NCBI GenBank assembly: GCA_022794035.1
Contig: JAAWDX010000009.1
Span: 1 to 64,000, forward strand
From: Lachnospiraceae bacterium
GTDB taxonomy: Bacteria > Bacillota > Clostridia > Lachnospirales > Bianqueaceae
Direction: 5' to 3'
DNA: 64,000 nt
Shown: one piece after another, positions 43,812 through 53,425 of the stretch
How the letters are laid out: the number at the start of each line of letters is the position of its first letter
Position numbering within the stretch: position 1 is the stretch's first letter
The notes under the pieces: generated by a model
Told to the model about the DNA's origin: nothing
The model's database searches: none
The model's input: the letters and a program-made list of their open reading frames with translations, nothing else
Made by a program: the position numbers and the translations under genes

Positions 43812-43855
43812 GGAAGTCATCGGTTGGCTGTATAAGCCGGATGGCTTCCTTTTAT
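43812..43855 (+). terminator. Intrinsic terminator of gpr-spoIIP
   Basis: GGAAGTCATCGG pairs with CCGGATGGCTTCC (one wobble and one bulge), followed by TTTTATG. Confidence 0.75.
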
Positions 43856-43859
43856 GTGG

Positions 43860-44098
43860 GAGAATATAAAAACTCTGGCTAGCCCATGTCCGCAATTTAT
43901 GGTATAATACAGACACAGAATGACCGCAAGAATCCCGCAGGGATTCCTTGCCAAGTTCAGTGAGGAACGAGCTGAACTTGTGGTATACTAAGCGCAGCCA
44001 GATATATTTTGGCTAATCAAGTCCTTAAGCTGCCTTATAAGTCCGATATTGTACAAGAATTCCGTAGGGGTTTTAAAGAACGAAGGAGAGGCATATAG
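43860..44098 (+). promoter_or_regulatory. Structured 5' leader or small RNA region before the P-loop kinase
   Basis: An extended -10 box (TGGTATAAT, ending 43908) is followed by a chain of hairpins: GCAAGAATCCC/GGGATTCCTTGC (43926-43951), the perfect CAAGTTCAG/CTGAACTTG (43952-43980), AGCCA/TGGCT (43996-44014), and AATTCC-GTA-GGGGTT (44057-44071), which copies the stem-loop layout of the first and runs into TTTT just before the ribosome site. The last could be an attenuator. It matches no RNA class I recognise (not T-box). Confidence 0.5.
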
Positions 44099-44602
44099 AT
44101 GCAAAAATTGATCATGATAGCGGGTTCTCCCTGTGTGGGGAAAACGACGGTGACAGAGAAGCTTTTTACTTCCTATGAAAACAGTGCTTATTTTGATGGC
44201 GATTGGGCATGGTGCGTCAATCCATTTTCACTTGACGATCCGAGATTGAGAAATGGCGATAAAACAATGTCATTCGCGTTATCTACATATTTAAACTCTG
44301 GTTTTGATTATGTCTTTTTTTCGTCGGTAGTTCTTGTTGATAAATCAATTCGTGAAGCGATATTGAAAGATATAACGGCAAAAGAATATGCTGTTATTGG
44401 GATTACTCTGACCTGCTCAGAGGAAACCTTGCAGGAACGCCATAAAAAGCGGGGCGATGAAACTGAGTGCTCTTTTTTTTGGCTACATCTGAAACCATAT
44501 GAAGGTGATTATGTTATCAATACAGATCATAAAAGTGTTCAGCAAATCGTTGATGAAATAAAAGGTATTGTAAATAATGAGGAAATGAATAGTGGAAATT
44601 AA
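44099..44602 (+). CDS. Small P-loop kinase-like ATPase of unknown substrate
   Basis: A 167-residue protein with Walker A GSPCVGKTT (9-17), a DGDW motif (about 34-37) in place of the usual substrate-binding acidic loop, and a possible lid RHKKRGDE (about 121-128). It resembles AAA_33/zeta-toxin/shikimate-kinase-type small-molecule kinases. GGAGAGG lies seven bases before ATG 44099. It is rich in A+T and interrupts the usual spoIIP-lepA adjacency, so it is probably an accessory insertion. Function unknown. Confidence 0.7.
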   Translation: MQKLIMIAGSPCVGKTTVTEKLFTSYENSAYFDGDWAWCVNPFSLDDPRLRNGDKTMSFALSTYLNSGFDYVFFSSVVLVDKSIREAILKDITAKEYAVIGITLTCSEETLQERHKKRGDETECSFFWLHLKPYEGDYVINTDHKSVQQIVDEIKGIVNNEEMNSGN

Positions 44603-44644
44603 AACAGAGGATGAAACATTTTTAAATTCCGTTTGAAAAGCTGG

Positions 44645-44672
44645 TTGCTTATTTGCCGGGATTTGCTATAAT
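44645..44672 (+). promoter_or_regulatory. Promoter of lepA
   Basis: TTGCTT (44645-44650) and TATAAT (44667-44672), 16 bases apart, with an extended TGC before the -10 box. Confidence 0.65.
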
Positions 44673-44740
44673 AAAGGCGTGACAACGATAAATATAATTA
44701 AAAATAACAAAGAGCACACGGAGTATAGGGGGAAATAGAT

Positions 44741-46555
44741 TTGACGAATCAACAAAAGATACGGAACTTTAGTATCATTGCGCATATTGATCATGGTAAA
44801 TCGACATTGGCCGATCGAATCATACAAAAAACAGGACTGCTGACAGAACGTGAAATGCAGGATCAGGTTCTGGATAATATGGATCTGGAACGAGAAAGAG
44901 GCATTACGATCAAAGCACAGGCTGTACGGCTTGTGTACAGAGCCCAAAATGGAGAAGAATATATTTTTAATCTAATTGATACACCAGGACATGTGGACTT
45001 TAACTATGAAGTTTCACGAAGCCTAGCTGCCTGTGAAGGGGCTGTTTTAGTCGTAGATGCTGCTCAGGGGGTAGAGGCACAGACGCTGGCTAATGTTTAC
45101 TTGGCGCTGGAGCATGATCTGGAGATTCTACCTGTAATCAATAAGATCGATCTGCCTGCCGCAGAGCCAGAGCGGGTAAAGCAGGAGATCGAAGATGTGA
45201 TTGGACTGGAGGCGGGGGATGCACCTCTGATCTCTGCTAAAGCAGGGCTTAACATAGAAGAAGTTTTAGAAAAAATAGTGGAAGTCATTCCGCCGCCGCA
45301 GGGAGATCATGAGGCGCCGCTGCAGGCTCTGATCTTTGACTCTCTGTATGATTCATATCGGGGGGTGATCGTTTTTTGCCGGGTTAAAGAGGGGTATATG
45401 AAATCCGGCATGAAGGTCCGGATGATGGCTACGAATAAAGAATATGAGATTGTCGAAGTCGGCTATATGGGCGCCGGTACGCTGATTCCAGCACAGGAGC
45501 TGTCGGTAGGGGAGGTAGGATACTTTACAGCGAGCATTAAAGAAGTAAGTCACACAAGAGTGGGCGATACGGTCACAAGTGTTGAAAATCCCGCGAAAGA
45601 AGCGCTTCCCGGATATAAACAGGTTCAGCCTATGGTTTACTGCGGTCTATATCCGGCAGACGGTGCTAAATATCCCGATCTTCGGGATGCACTGGATAAG
45701 CTGCAGCTTAATGATGCGTCGCTCTTTTTTGAGCCGGAAACATCTATAGCGCTTGGCTTTGGTTTTCGGTGCGGTTTTCTGGGTCTTCTTCATATGGAGA
45801 TCATTCAAGAGCGGCTAGAAAGAGAATTTAATCTTGATTTGGTGACAACAGCGCCAGGGGTTGTTTATAAGGTTCATAAAACAGACGGGGAGCTGATTCT
45901 TCTTTCCAATCCCTCCAATATGCCCGATCCCGCCGAGATTAATTATATGGAGGAGCCGATTGTAAAGGCCGAGATCATGGTGCCGACAGAATATATCGGC
46001 ACGATTATGGATCTGTGTCAGGATCGCCGCGGAGTATATCAGGAGATGGAATACATTGAAGATACAAGAGCAATGCTCACCTATCATTTACCGCTCAACG
46101 AGATTATCTATGATTTTTTTGATGCCCTAAAGTCCAGAAGCAGAGGATATGCCTCCTTTGATTATGAATTATTAGGATATGAACGTTCAGAGCTGGTACG
46201 TCTGGATATGCTGATTAATCGGGAGATGGTAGATGCGCTATCCTTTATTGTACATGAGAGCAAAGCGTATGAAAGAGGAAGACGGATTGCAGAGAAGCTG
46301 AAGGATGAGATTCCGAGGCATCTGTTTGAAATTCCCATTCAGGCCGCCATAGGCGGAAAAGTGATTGCGCGTGAAACTGTTAAAGCGATGCGCAAAGATG
46401 TGCTTGCAAAATGCTACGGCGGCGATATCAGTCGTAAGAAAAAACTTCTGGAAAAGCAGAAGGAAGGAAAAAAGAGAATGAGGCAGGTGGGAAATGTCGA
46501 GGTGCCACAGGCAGCATTTATGAGTGTATTGAAATTTGATGACCAGAAAAATTGA
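44741..46555 (+). CDS. lepA: Elongation factor 4 (LepA)
   Basis: A 604-residue translational GTPase with [28 protein letters not shown] and NKIDLP motifs, EF-G-like domains, and the LepA-specific C-terminal domain ([21 protein letters not shown]). EF4 aids initiation or back-translocation under ionic stress. The start is TTG 44741, about seven bases after an AGGGGGG site. The gene is monocistronic here, ended by a strong terminator. Confidence 0.96.
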   Translation: MTNQQKIRNFSIIAHIDHGKSTLADRIIQKTGLLTEREMQDQVLDNMDLERERGITIKAQAVRLVYRAQNGEEYIFNLIDTPGHVDFNYEVSRSLAACEGAVLVVDAAQGVEAQTLANVYLALEHDLEILPVINKIDLPAAEPERVKQEIEDVIGLEAGDAPLISAKAGLNIEEVLEKIVEVIPPPQGDHEAPLQALIFDSLYDSYRGVIVFCRVKEGYMKSGMKVRMMATNKEYEIVEVGYMGAGTLIPAQELSVGEVGYFTASIKEVSHTRVGDTVTSVENPAKEALPGYKQVQPMVYCGLYPADGAKYPDLRDALDKLQLNDASLFFEPETSIALGFGFRCGFLGLLHMEIIQERLEREFNLDLVTTAPGVVYKVHKTDGELILLSNPSNMPDPAEINYMEEPIVKAEIMVPTEYIGTIMDLCQDRRGVYQEMEYIEDTRAMLTYHLPLNEIIYDFFDALKSRSRGYASFDYELLGYERSELVRLDMLINREMVDALSFIVHESKAYERGRRIAEKLKDEIPRHLFEIPIQAAIGGKVIARETVKAMRKDVLAKCYGGDISRKKKLLEKQKEGKKRMRQVGNVEVPQAAFMSVLKFDDQKN

Positions 46556-46560
46556 TAAAG

Positions 46561-46599
46561 AAAAGCTCAGAAACAAGAAGTCTTGTTTCTGAGCTTTTT
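46561..46599. terminator. Bidirectional intrinsic terminator
   Basis: AAAGCTCAGAAACAAGA and TCTTGTTTCTGAGCTTT form a perfect 17-base-pair stem with a two-base inner gap and T tract, between converging lepA and lgt. Confidence 0.93.
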
Positions 46600-46601
46600 G
46601 C

Positions 46602-47597
46602 TTAGTCCCATAAATCATCATCTTCCTCTTTGGGATCGTCCTTTGAATCCGGATTGGAAGAAGAAACAGACGAGAGTTCATCTAAAAGAGAAGCTTCTGT
46701 CTCAACCTCGGGAGCAAATTTTTCCTCTGATAGCTGCTGCTTTTGTTTTTCAATTCGATATCGGAAGGAATAGATGATCATCAGCAAAACACCTAAGAAA
46801 ACGAGGCAGATAGAGACGACTACCGAGACCGGTACAGAGGTATTCCAAAGCAAAAGCTGATCCGTGCGCAGGGTTTCGATGAAGGCGCGGCCAAGTCCAT
46901 AGCCGATTAAATAAGTAAAGGCAACCTGCCCTTTGAATTTACGATGCTTCCAAACCAGAAGCATGATGGCTAAAATCAGCAGACACCAAAGAGATTCATA
47001 TAAAAAGGTGGGATGTACCTGAATGTAGCGAACGCCGCCAGCCTTAATCGCCTTTTGGGTAAGCTCAGTTGTTGTGTAGGCGGCTGTCTCAACATTAAGC
47101 CGCATGGCAAAAAAGGTATCGGTATAGCCGCCGAATGCCTCTTGGTTAAAGAAGTTCCCCCAGCGGCCGATTGCCTGTCCTAAAATTAAGCCCGGCATGG
47201 CAGTATCGCAAAGCTGTAAAAGAGAATATTTTTTAATTTTGCAGAAGATGGCGGCAGTGAGAACGGCACCGATAAAACCGCCATATATAGCAAGTCCGCC
47301 ATTTCTAAGATTGAAAATACTCCAGAGATCGTTTTGGTATTGATCCCAAGAGAAAATGACATAATAAAGTCTGGCGCCAATTAAAGCGAAGATCAGGGCA
47401 TAAATCAGAAAATCTAAATATAAATCGGGATTCTGATCGGATTTTTTAGCTAACCGCCTGGCCAAAAGAAGTCCGGCAATAACGCCAAGCATAATGATAA
47501 TGCCGTACCAAGCAATATCAAGGCCAAACAATGAGAAAGCGGTCTTGCTTAAATGAGAAATTTCGATTCCTAAATAAGGAAACCAAATATCGGGCAT
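46602..47597 (-). CDS. lgt: Prolipoprotein diacylglyceryl transferase
   Basis: A 331-residue membrane enzyme that moves diacylglycerol from phosphatidylglycerol to the lipobox Cys of prolipoproteins. Seven hydrophobic segments and the Lgt signature GQAIGRWGNFFNQEAFGG (about 137-154), plus YGGFIGA and HPTFLYES, are present. ATG 47597 has GGAGG six bases upstream; the upstream in-frame ATG lacks a site. A Ser/Asp/Glu-rich C-terminal tail of about 45 residues extends past the usual end. Confidence 0.95.
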   Translation of the reverse strand: MPDIWFPYLGIEISHLSKTAFSLFGLDIAWYGIIIMLGVIAGLLLARRLAKKSDQNPDLYLDFLIYALIFALIGARLYYVIFSWDQYQNDLWSIFNLRNGGLAIYGGFIGAVLTAAIFCKIKKYSLLQLCDTAMPGLILGQAIGRWGNFFNQEAFGGYTDTFFAMRLNVETAAYTTTELTQKAIKAGGVRYIQVHPTFLYESLWCLLILAIMLLVWKHRKFKGQVAFTYLIGYGLGRAFIETLRTDQLLLWNTSVPVSVVVSICLVFLGVLLMIIYSFRYRIEKQKQQLSEEKFAPEVETEASLLDELSSVSSSNPDSKDDPKEEDDDLWD

Positions 47598-47686
47598 AAT
47601 AATCCTCCATTCAAGAAATAACAAGAACTTAAAAAAACTTTAATCTGAAAGTAAGCAAACTTAAAGCCTGCTCCGACAGGAAGAAC

Positions 47687-47714
47687 TTGAAATTTCCATT
47701 TTTTATGATACAAT
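47687..47714 (+). promoter_or_regulatory. Promoter of ychF
   Basis: TTGAAA (47687-47692) and TACAAT (47709-47714), 16 bases apart. The leader is about 110 bases. Confidence 0.6.
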
Positions 47715-47830
47715 GTTACAAGTATACATCAAATAATGAAATATGCCAATAGATTTTTTGTAAACATTCATTTGAAGGATGATCGCAGGCATGGCTGTGC
47801 GGCGTACTCTAGGAAAGGGATAAAACATAT

Positions 47831-48928
47831 ATGAAACTAGGAATCGTAGGACTTCCCAATGTTGGAAAAAGTACCTTATTTAATTGTTTGACAAAAGCAG
47901 GAGCGGCGGCTGCCGCTAATTATCCGTTTTGTACGATTGACCCCAATGTTGGCATGGCGGCTGTGCCGGATGAAAGATTGAATGTACTCACGAAGATGTA
48001 CCAGTCAGAGAAAACAACACCGGCGATTATTGAATTTGTCGACATTGCCGGACTGGTGCGCGGAGCCAGTAAGGGAGAAGGACTTGGAAACCAGTTTTTA
48101 TCACATATTCGTGAAGTCGACGCAATTGTGCATGTCGTGCGCTGTTTTGAGGATGACGATATTATTCATGTCGATGGCTCCGTAGATCCGCTGCGGGATA
48201 TTGAAACAATCAATTTAGAGCTCATTTTCTCTGATCTTGAAATGCTGGAGCGGCGTAAGGCTAAAGTGGCGAAACAGGCAAAGGGAGATAAAAGCTTGCT
48301 GCAAGAGCTGAACCTAATTGAAAAGGTGAAGGAAGCGCTGGAGCAGGGAGTCCGCGCTAAAAACATAGAGCTGGAGGAAGAAGAAAAAGCACTTTTAGAC
48401 AGCTTCCAGCTGCTTAGTGCTAAACCGGTGATTTATGCAGCGAATGTCCTGGAGGATGATCTGGCGGATGACGGCGCTTCTAATGCCAATGTAGAAAAGG
48501 TACGCATTCATGCACGGGAGCAGGGCGAAGAGGTATTTGTAGTATGTGCCAAGATCGAGGAAGAGATCTCCTCTCTTGATGAGGAGGAAAAACAGCTCTT
48601 TTTAGAAGAACTGGGAATCAGCAGGTCAGGGCTGGATCGGTTGATCGTTGCCAGCTACCGGCTCTTGGGGTTGATTAGCTATCTGACAGCAGGGCCGACA
48701 GAAAGCCGTGCATGGACAATTGAGCGGGGGACGCTTGCGCCGCAGGCGGCTGGAAAGATTCATTCAGATTTTGAGCGCGGGTTTATTCGCGCCGAAGTTG
48801 TGGCTTATGAGGATCTGATTGCCTGTGGATCCTATACAGCGGCAAAGGAAAAAGGATTGGTGCGTTCAGAAGGAAAGGAATATGAAGTAAAAGACGGAGA
48901 TGTCGTATTGTTCCGTTTTAATGTTTGA
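47831..48928 (+). CDS. ychF: Redox-regulated ATPase YchF (Obg-like)
   Basis: A 365-residue Obg-family P-loop protein: GLPNVGKST (7-15), DIAGLVRGASKGEGLGNQFL (G3 region), and ANVLED in place of NKxD, which gives this family ATP preference. A coiled-coil insertion (about 130-200) and C-terminal TGS domain (AWTIERGTLAPQAAGKIHSDFE) follow. It binds ribosomes and tunes stress responses. The RF3 gene begins 21 bases downstream. Confidence 0.95.
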   Translation: MKLGIVGLPNVGKSTLFNCLTKAGAAAAANYPFCTIDPNVGMAAVPDERLNVLTKMYQSEKTTPAIIEFVDIAGLVRGASKGEGLGNQFLSHIREVDAIVHVVRCFEDDDIIHVDGSVDPLRDIETINLELIFSDLEMLERRKAKVAKQAKGDKSLLQELNLIEKVKEALEQGVRAKNIELEEEEKALLDSFQLLSAKPVIYAANVLEDDLADDGASNANVEKVRIHAREQGEEVFVVCAKIEEEISSLDEEEKQLFLEELGISRSGLDRLIVASYRLLGLISYLTAGPTESRAWTIERGTLAPQAAGKIHSDFERGFIRAEVVAYEDLIACGSYTAAKEKGLVRSEGKEYEVKDGDVVLFRFNV

Positions 48929-48949
48929 TAGTGGAGGAAAACTAAGTTC

Positions 48950-50560
48950 ATGGCAGAGTTGGTTTCTAAAAAAGACAGGGAAGAGATTGAAAAAAGAAGG
49001 ACGTTTGCAATCATCTCCCATCCGGATGCCGGCAAGACGACACTGACAGAAAAGCTGCTGCTGTATGGAGGCGCTATCGCAGAAGCCGGAATGGTAAAGG
49101 GTAAAAAGAATATGCGCCATGCGGTGTCCGACTGGATGGAGATTGAAAAGCAGCGTGGTATTTCGGTGACTTCCTCTGTTATGCAGTTTAGATATGAGGG
49201 CTATTGTATCAATATTTTGGATACGCCGGGTCATCAGGATTTCTCAGAGGATACGTATCGGACGCTGATGGCGGCAGATTCGGCCGTGATGGTGATTGAC
49301 GGCTCCAAAGGCGTTGAGGCGCAGACGAGGAAGCTTTTTAAGGTTTGTCGTATGCGCGGCATCCCGATTTTTACCTTTATCAATAAGATGGACCGGGAGG
49401 CAAAGGACAGCTTCGATTTGATGGCAGACATCGAAGGAGAGCTAGGAATTGAAACCTGCCCTGTGAACTGGCCTATTGGATCAGGAAAAGGATTCCAAGG
49501 GGTTTATGATAGGCAAAGAGGCGAGCTCATTCAGTTTATGAATGCGGAAGGAGCTGGAAACGGCAATAAGGAAGTGCAGGCGATTCAGCTGAGTCTGGAC
49601 GATCCGGACCTGAAGGCGCATATTGGAGAAGCCGCATTGGAAAAGCTGCTAGAAGAGCTGGAATTACTGGATGGGGCTGGTCATGAGCTGGATATGGACA
49701 TGGTGAACCGCGGTGAATTATCACCGGTATTTTTCGGTTCTGCGCTAACCAATTTTGGTGTAGAGCCCTTTTTGAGGGATTTTTTGCAGATGACAACTTC
49801 GCCCCTGCCGCGAACCAGTAAGGATGGCGTTGTAGATCCATTTGATTCTCATTTTTCAGGTTTTGTGTTTAAAATCCAGGCCAATATGAATAAAGCCCAT
49901 CGTGACCGCGTTGCTTTTATGAGAATTTGTTCTGGCACCTTTGAAAAGGGAATGGAAGTCTTTCATGTACAAGAAGGAAAGAAGATCAAAATATCTCAGC
50001 CCACGCAGCTGATGGCGCAGGATCGTTCTATTGTGGATAAAGCTTGGGCAGGGGATATTATCAGCGTGTTCGATCCGGGAATCTTTGCCATCGGAGATAC
50101 ACTCTGTGATGCTAGACAGATTGTGGAATATCAGGGAATTCCCACCTTTGCCCCTGAGCATTTTTGCCGCTTGCGGCAGGTGGACACATTAAAGCGCAAG
50201 CAATTTATTAAAGGGACAACGCAAATTGCACAGGAAGGTGCTATCCAGATCTTCCAGGAGCCGGGCAAGGGCATGGAGGAGGTCATTGTCGGGGTAGTGG
50301 GAACACTGCAGTTTGATGTTTTGAAATATCGGCTCAATCATGAATATAATATCGAGATCCGAATGGAGATGCTGCCTTATGAGCATATTCGCTGGATTGA
50401 AAATAAGGAGCTGGATCCGCAGACCTTAACGCTGACATCAGACACTAAGATCGTGCAGGATTTAAAAGGAAATTATTTGCTTTTGTTCGCAAATGAATGG
50501 AATATTGACTGGGCCTATCAGCATAATGACGATTTGAAATTATTGGAGTTTAATAAATAA
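48950..50560 (+). CDS. prfC: Peptide chain release factor 3
   Basis: A 536-residue translational GTPase that recycles RF1/RF2 from the ribosome. Motifs: SHPDAGKTTLTEKLLLYGGAI, RGISVTSSVMQF, DTPGHQDFSEDTYRTL, INKMDRE, and the C-terminal QFDVLKYRLNHEYN segment. GTGGAGGA precedes ATG 48950. It sits between ychF and glnS, likely cotranscribed with both. Confidence 0.95.
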   Translation: MAELVSKKDREEIEKRRTFAIISHPDAGKTTLTEKLLLYGGAIAEAGMVKGKKNMRHAVSDWMEIEKQRGISVTSSVMQFRYEGYCINILDTPGHQDFSEDTYRTLMAADSAVMVIDGSKGVEAQTRKLFKVCRMRGIPIFTFINKMDREAKDSFDLMADIEGELGIETCPVNWPIGSGKGFQGVYDRQRGELIQFMNAEGAGNGNKEVQAIQLSLDDPDLKAHIGEAALEKLLEELELLDGAGHELDMDMVNRGELSPVFFGSALTNFGVEPFLRDFLQMTTSPLPRTSKDGVVDPFDSHFSGFVFKIQANMNKAHRDRVAFMRICSGTFEKGMEVFHVQEGKKIKISQPTQLMAQDRSIVDKAWAGDIISVFDPGIFAIGDTLCDARQIVEYQGIPTFAPEHFCRLRQVDTLKRKQFIKGTTQIAQEGAIQIFQEPGKGMEEVIVGVVGTLQFDVLKYRLNHEYNIEIRMEMLPYEHIRWIENKELDPQTLTLTSDTKIVQDLKGNYLLLFANEWNIDWAYQHNDDLKLLEFNK

Positions 50561-50577
50561 TTGAAATGGAGATTACG

Positions 50578-52251
50578 ATGAGCGAAGAAATAAGAAGAGA
50601 ATTACCGGAAGCAGAAAATTTCATTGAACGTGAAATCAACAGCGATTTGGAAAAGGGGATTAACACAGAGGTCTATACGCGGTTTCCGCCCGAGCCAAAC
50701 GGATATATGCATATTGGACATATTAAAGCAATCTGTGTGGATTTTGGCACGGCGGAGAAATATGGGGGGAAGTGCAATCTGCGCTTTGATGATACCAATC
50801 CTTCTAAAGAAGAAACCGAGTATGTGGAAGGCATTATGGATGATATCCGCTGGATGGGATTTCAGTGGGATAAAATGTTTTATGCTTCCGAATACTATGA
50901 TCAGCTGTATGAGTTTGCAGTGAGGCTGATTAAAAAGGGTGTGGCATATGTGGATGATCTTTCGCAGGAGGAGATGCGTGAATATCGCGGAACTCTGACA
51001 GAGCCAGGCAAGAACAGCCCCTATCGCGACCGCAGCGTGGAGGAAAATCTGGATCTCTTTACGCGTATGAAAAATGGAGAATTTAAAGAAGGCGAGAAGG
51101 TTCTGCGGGCTAAAATCGATATGGCATCGCCGAATATCAACATGAGAGATCCGGCGATGTACCGAATTACGTATGCACATCATCATCGGACGGGAAATAA
51201 GTGGTGTATTTATCCGATGTATGATTTTGCACATCCGCTTTCTGATGCACTGGAGGGGATTACTTATTCTCTGTGCAGCTTTGAGTTTGAAGATCATCGT
51301 CCGCTTTACAACTGGTTTATTGAACAGGTGGGAGGATTTGATCATCCTCCGCGTCAGATTGAATTTTCGCGCATGGAAATTACAAATGTAGTAACCAGTA
51401 AGCGAAAGCTGCGGGCGCTTGTGGAAGGCGGGATTGTAGAAGGATGGGATGATCCGCGGATGCCTACGCTGGCAGGCCTGCGTAAGAGAGGCTTTACGCC
51501 CAGCTCTATTAAGAACTTTATTACAAGTACGGGAGTTTCTAAATCCCGCGGATCGACAATTGATTATCAGTATTTGGAATACTGTATTCGTGACGATCTG
51601 AAGCTGGATAACAAGCGGATTATGGCGGTGCTGGACCCCATCAAGGTAGTGGTGACCAATTATCCGGAGGGGCAGATTGAATATTTTACGGTGGATAATA
51701 ATCCGGAAAACCCAGAGCTTGGAACGCGCGAGGTTCCTTTTAGCCGTGAGCTTTATATTGAACGCAGTGATTTTATGGAGGAACCGGAGAAAAAGTTTTT
51801 CCGGATGTCTCCCGGACGTGAAGTACGCTTGATGGGAGCCTATTTCGTCACCTGTGAAGAAGTGATTAAGGATGCTGACGGAAATGTTACGGAGATTCAT
51901 TGTGTGTATGATCCGCAGACCAAGGGCGGCAACGCGCCGGATGGACGGAAGGTAAAGGGAACCATTCATTGGGTGAGTGCAGAAAAAGGGGTGCCGGCAA
52001 CAGTGCGGCTTTATGAGCATCTTTTCCAGTATGATGAAGAGCAGGAGGATTATGTGCCTAATCCAGATTCTATTCAGATTATGGAACAGGCTGTGATTGA
52101 GCCCTCTATTTTAGAGGAAGAGCTGGGACAGAGATTTCAGTTTGTCCGTAACGGCTATTTCATTACAGATCCTTCAGATTCTAAGCCGGGACATCTGGTT
52201 GTCAATCGAATTGTGGCACTTAAAAGCTCCTATAAGCCGCAGAACGCATAG
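50578..52251 (+). CDS. glnS: Glutaminyl-tRNA synthetase
   Basis: A 557-residue class I synthetase. Signatures: PPEPNGYMHIGH (HIGH motif, about 35-46), FDDTNP, ALEGITYSLCSFEF, VTSKRKL (KMSKS-type loop) followed by EGWDDPRMPTLAGLRKRGF, and the C-terminal anticodon-binding beta barrels. The start is ATG 50578, six bases after GGAG; ATG 50566 has no site. Direct Gln-tRNA charging is not universal in Firmicutes, many of which use GatCAB, so this gene is probably of transferred ancestry. A 472-residue antisense frame over it is a shadow. Confidence 0.95.
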   Translation: MSEEIRRELPEAENFIEREINSDLEKGINTEVYTRFPPEPNGYMHIGHIKAICVDFGTAEKYGGKCNLRFDDTNPSKEETEYVEGIMDDIRWMGFQWDKMFYASEYYDQLYEFAVRLIKKGVAYVDDLSQEEMREYRGTLTEPGKNSPYRDRSVEENLDLFTRMKNGEFKEGEKVLRAKIDMASPNINMRDPAMYRITYAHHHRTGNKWCIYPMYDFAHPLSDALEGITYSLCSFEFEDHRPLYNWFIEQVGGFDHPPRQIEFSRMEITNVVTSKRKLRALVEGGIVEGWDDPRMPTLAGLRKRGFTPSSIKNFITSTGVSKSRGSTIDYQYLEYCIRDDLKLDNKRIMAVLDPIKVVVTNYPEGQIEYFTVDNNPENPELGTREVPFSRELYIERSDFMEEPEKKFFRMSPGREVRLMGAYFVTCEEVIKDADGNVTEIHCVYDPQTKGGNAPDGRKVKGTIHWVSAEKGVPATVRLYEHLFQYDEEQEDYVPNPDSIQIMEQAVIEPSILEEELGQRFQFVRNGYFITDPSDSKPGHLVVNRIVALKSSYKPQNA

Positions 52252-52312
52252 AAGAGTTGATCGGGAGAAAGGAAGCAGGAAGCTAATGTAACGCTTCGGA
52301 ATGGAGATGAGT

Positions 52313-53374
52313 ATGAGTCAGGCAGGGAAAATGAGCGGAAAGAAACATGCGCTCAGTCTTGCATTCTTAATCGTTTTGATCATAGGCACCTTTGCGTTTC
52401 TGTTAAAAGATATTGGCATAAAGGGATTGATCAAGGCGGTTGAACAGGCGGATACGGGATATATGCTGCTGGCCTTTATGATGCTGCTGCTATATCTGGC
52501 TGCAGAAGGAGAGGCGATTCGCTCTATCACAAAATCCTTAGGCTATCCGGTTAAACGGCGGAGAGGCTTTGTGTATGCTTGTACAGATTTTTATTTTAGC
52601 GCCATTACGCCCTCAGCCACAGGCGGTCAGCCTGTATGCCTGTATTATATGAGTAAAGATCATATACCGGTGTCGGTTTCTGGGCTAGCGATGCTGCTGC
52701 ATACCGTTGTGTATAAATTGATTCTCTTGCTATTAGGCATCTGGGCTCTTATGGCAAAATGGTCATTTTTTGCAGAAGGAAACTGGACGGTGAAGCTTTT
52801 ATTTGTCGTAGGGTTTATTATCAATGTGATTGTGATCATTGTCTGCCTGCTGGCGATGTTTTCTCAGAAAGTGATTCACAAAATTGCGATGGGAATCATT
52901 CATTTGGGAGTAAAGCTTCACATGGTTAAAAAACCAGAGGAGACCATTCAGCGGCTTACAAAATCGTTAAAAGAATATGAAACGGGAGCAGAGTACATTC
53001 GTTCACACTGGTTTTTAGTAGCTAGGGTTTTAGTGATCACTTTTGTTCAGCGCATTGCTATGTTTTCGATCTCCTATTGGATTTATAAGGCGATGGGAGG
53101 ACAAAAATATAATTTATATGATATGATGGCATTGCAGACGCTGATTGCTATGGCGATTGATTCCTTGCCCCTTCCTGGAGGAATCGGGGCTACGGAGGGT
53201 ATATTTACAATGCTGTACCGAGCGATTTACGGAGCCAGTTTGATTCCCGCACTGATTTTGACACGGGGCATTAATTATTATTGCGGGCTGATTGTGAGCA
53301 GTACGGCAGTGATCATCACGCAGTCCCGCATTGTAAAGCAAGAAAAAATAAAGCAATTAAAAGAGCAGAAATAA
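52313..53374 (+). CDS. YbhN/MprF-like flippase-domain membrane protein (UPF0104)
   Basis: A 353-residue protein with about eight hydrophobic segments and the lysylphosphatidylglycerol-synthetase-type transmembrane signature (ITPSATGGQP, about 96-105; LPLPGGIGATEG near 280-291). It contains the flippase-like domain only, without the aminoacyl-transfer domain of MprF. The start is ATG 52313, with GGAG six bases upstream (ATG 52301 lies before that site). A start-stop ATGTAA sits 27 bases earlier. The lipid substrate is unknown. Confidence 0.82.
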   Translation: MSQAGKMSGKKHALSLAFLIVLIIGTFAFLLKDIGIKGLIKAVEQADTGYMLLAFMMLLLYLAAEGEAIRSITKSLGYPVKRRRGFVYACTDFYFSAITPSATGGQPVCLYYMSKDHIPVSVSGLAMLLHTVVYKLILLLLGIWALMAKWSFFAEGNWTVKLLFVVGFIINVIVIIVCLLAMFSQKVIHKIAMGIIHLGVKLHMVKKPEETIQRLTKSLKEYETGAEYIRSHWFLVARVLVITFVQRIAMFSISYWIYKAMGGQKYNLYDMMALQTLIAMAIDSLPLPGGIGATEGIFTMLYRAIYGASLIPALILTRGINYYCGLIVSSTAVIITQSRIVKQEKIKQLKEQK

Positions 53375-53375
53375 A

Positions 53376-53417
53376 AAAATCCGGCAGCTAGTGAAGTGAT
53401 TGGCTGTCGGATTTTCA
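53376..53417. terminator. Bidirectional intrinsic terminator
   Basis: AAAATCCGGCAGC pairs with GCTGTCGGATTTT (one wobble) between the converging flippase and fucosidase genes, with A/T tracts on both sides. Confidence 0.85.
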
Positions 53418-53425
53418 TATATAGA

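Noticed and set aside
44057-44098. T-box leader before the P-loop kinase.
   Set aside because: The conserved T-box sequence (AGGGTGGNACCGCG) is absent.
50602-52020. A 472-codon antisense frame opposite glnS.
   Set aside because: glnS is clearly real; the antisense product has no recognisable domain and typical shadow composition.
52286-52291. A start-stop ATGTAA preceding the flippase-like gene.
   Set aside because: It has a nearby purine-rich stretch but is most likely chance; no conserved leader peptide can be argued from one sequence.
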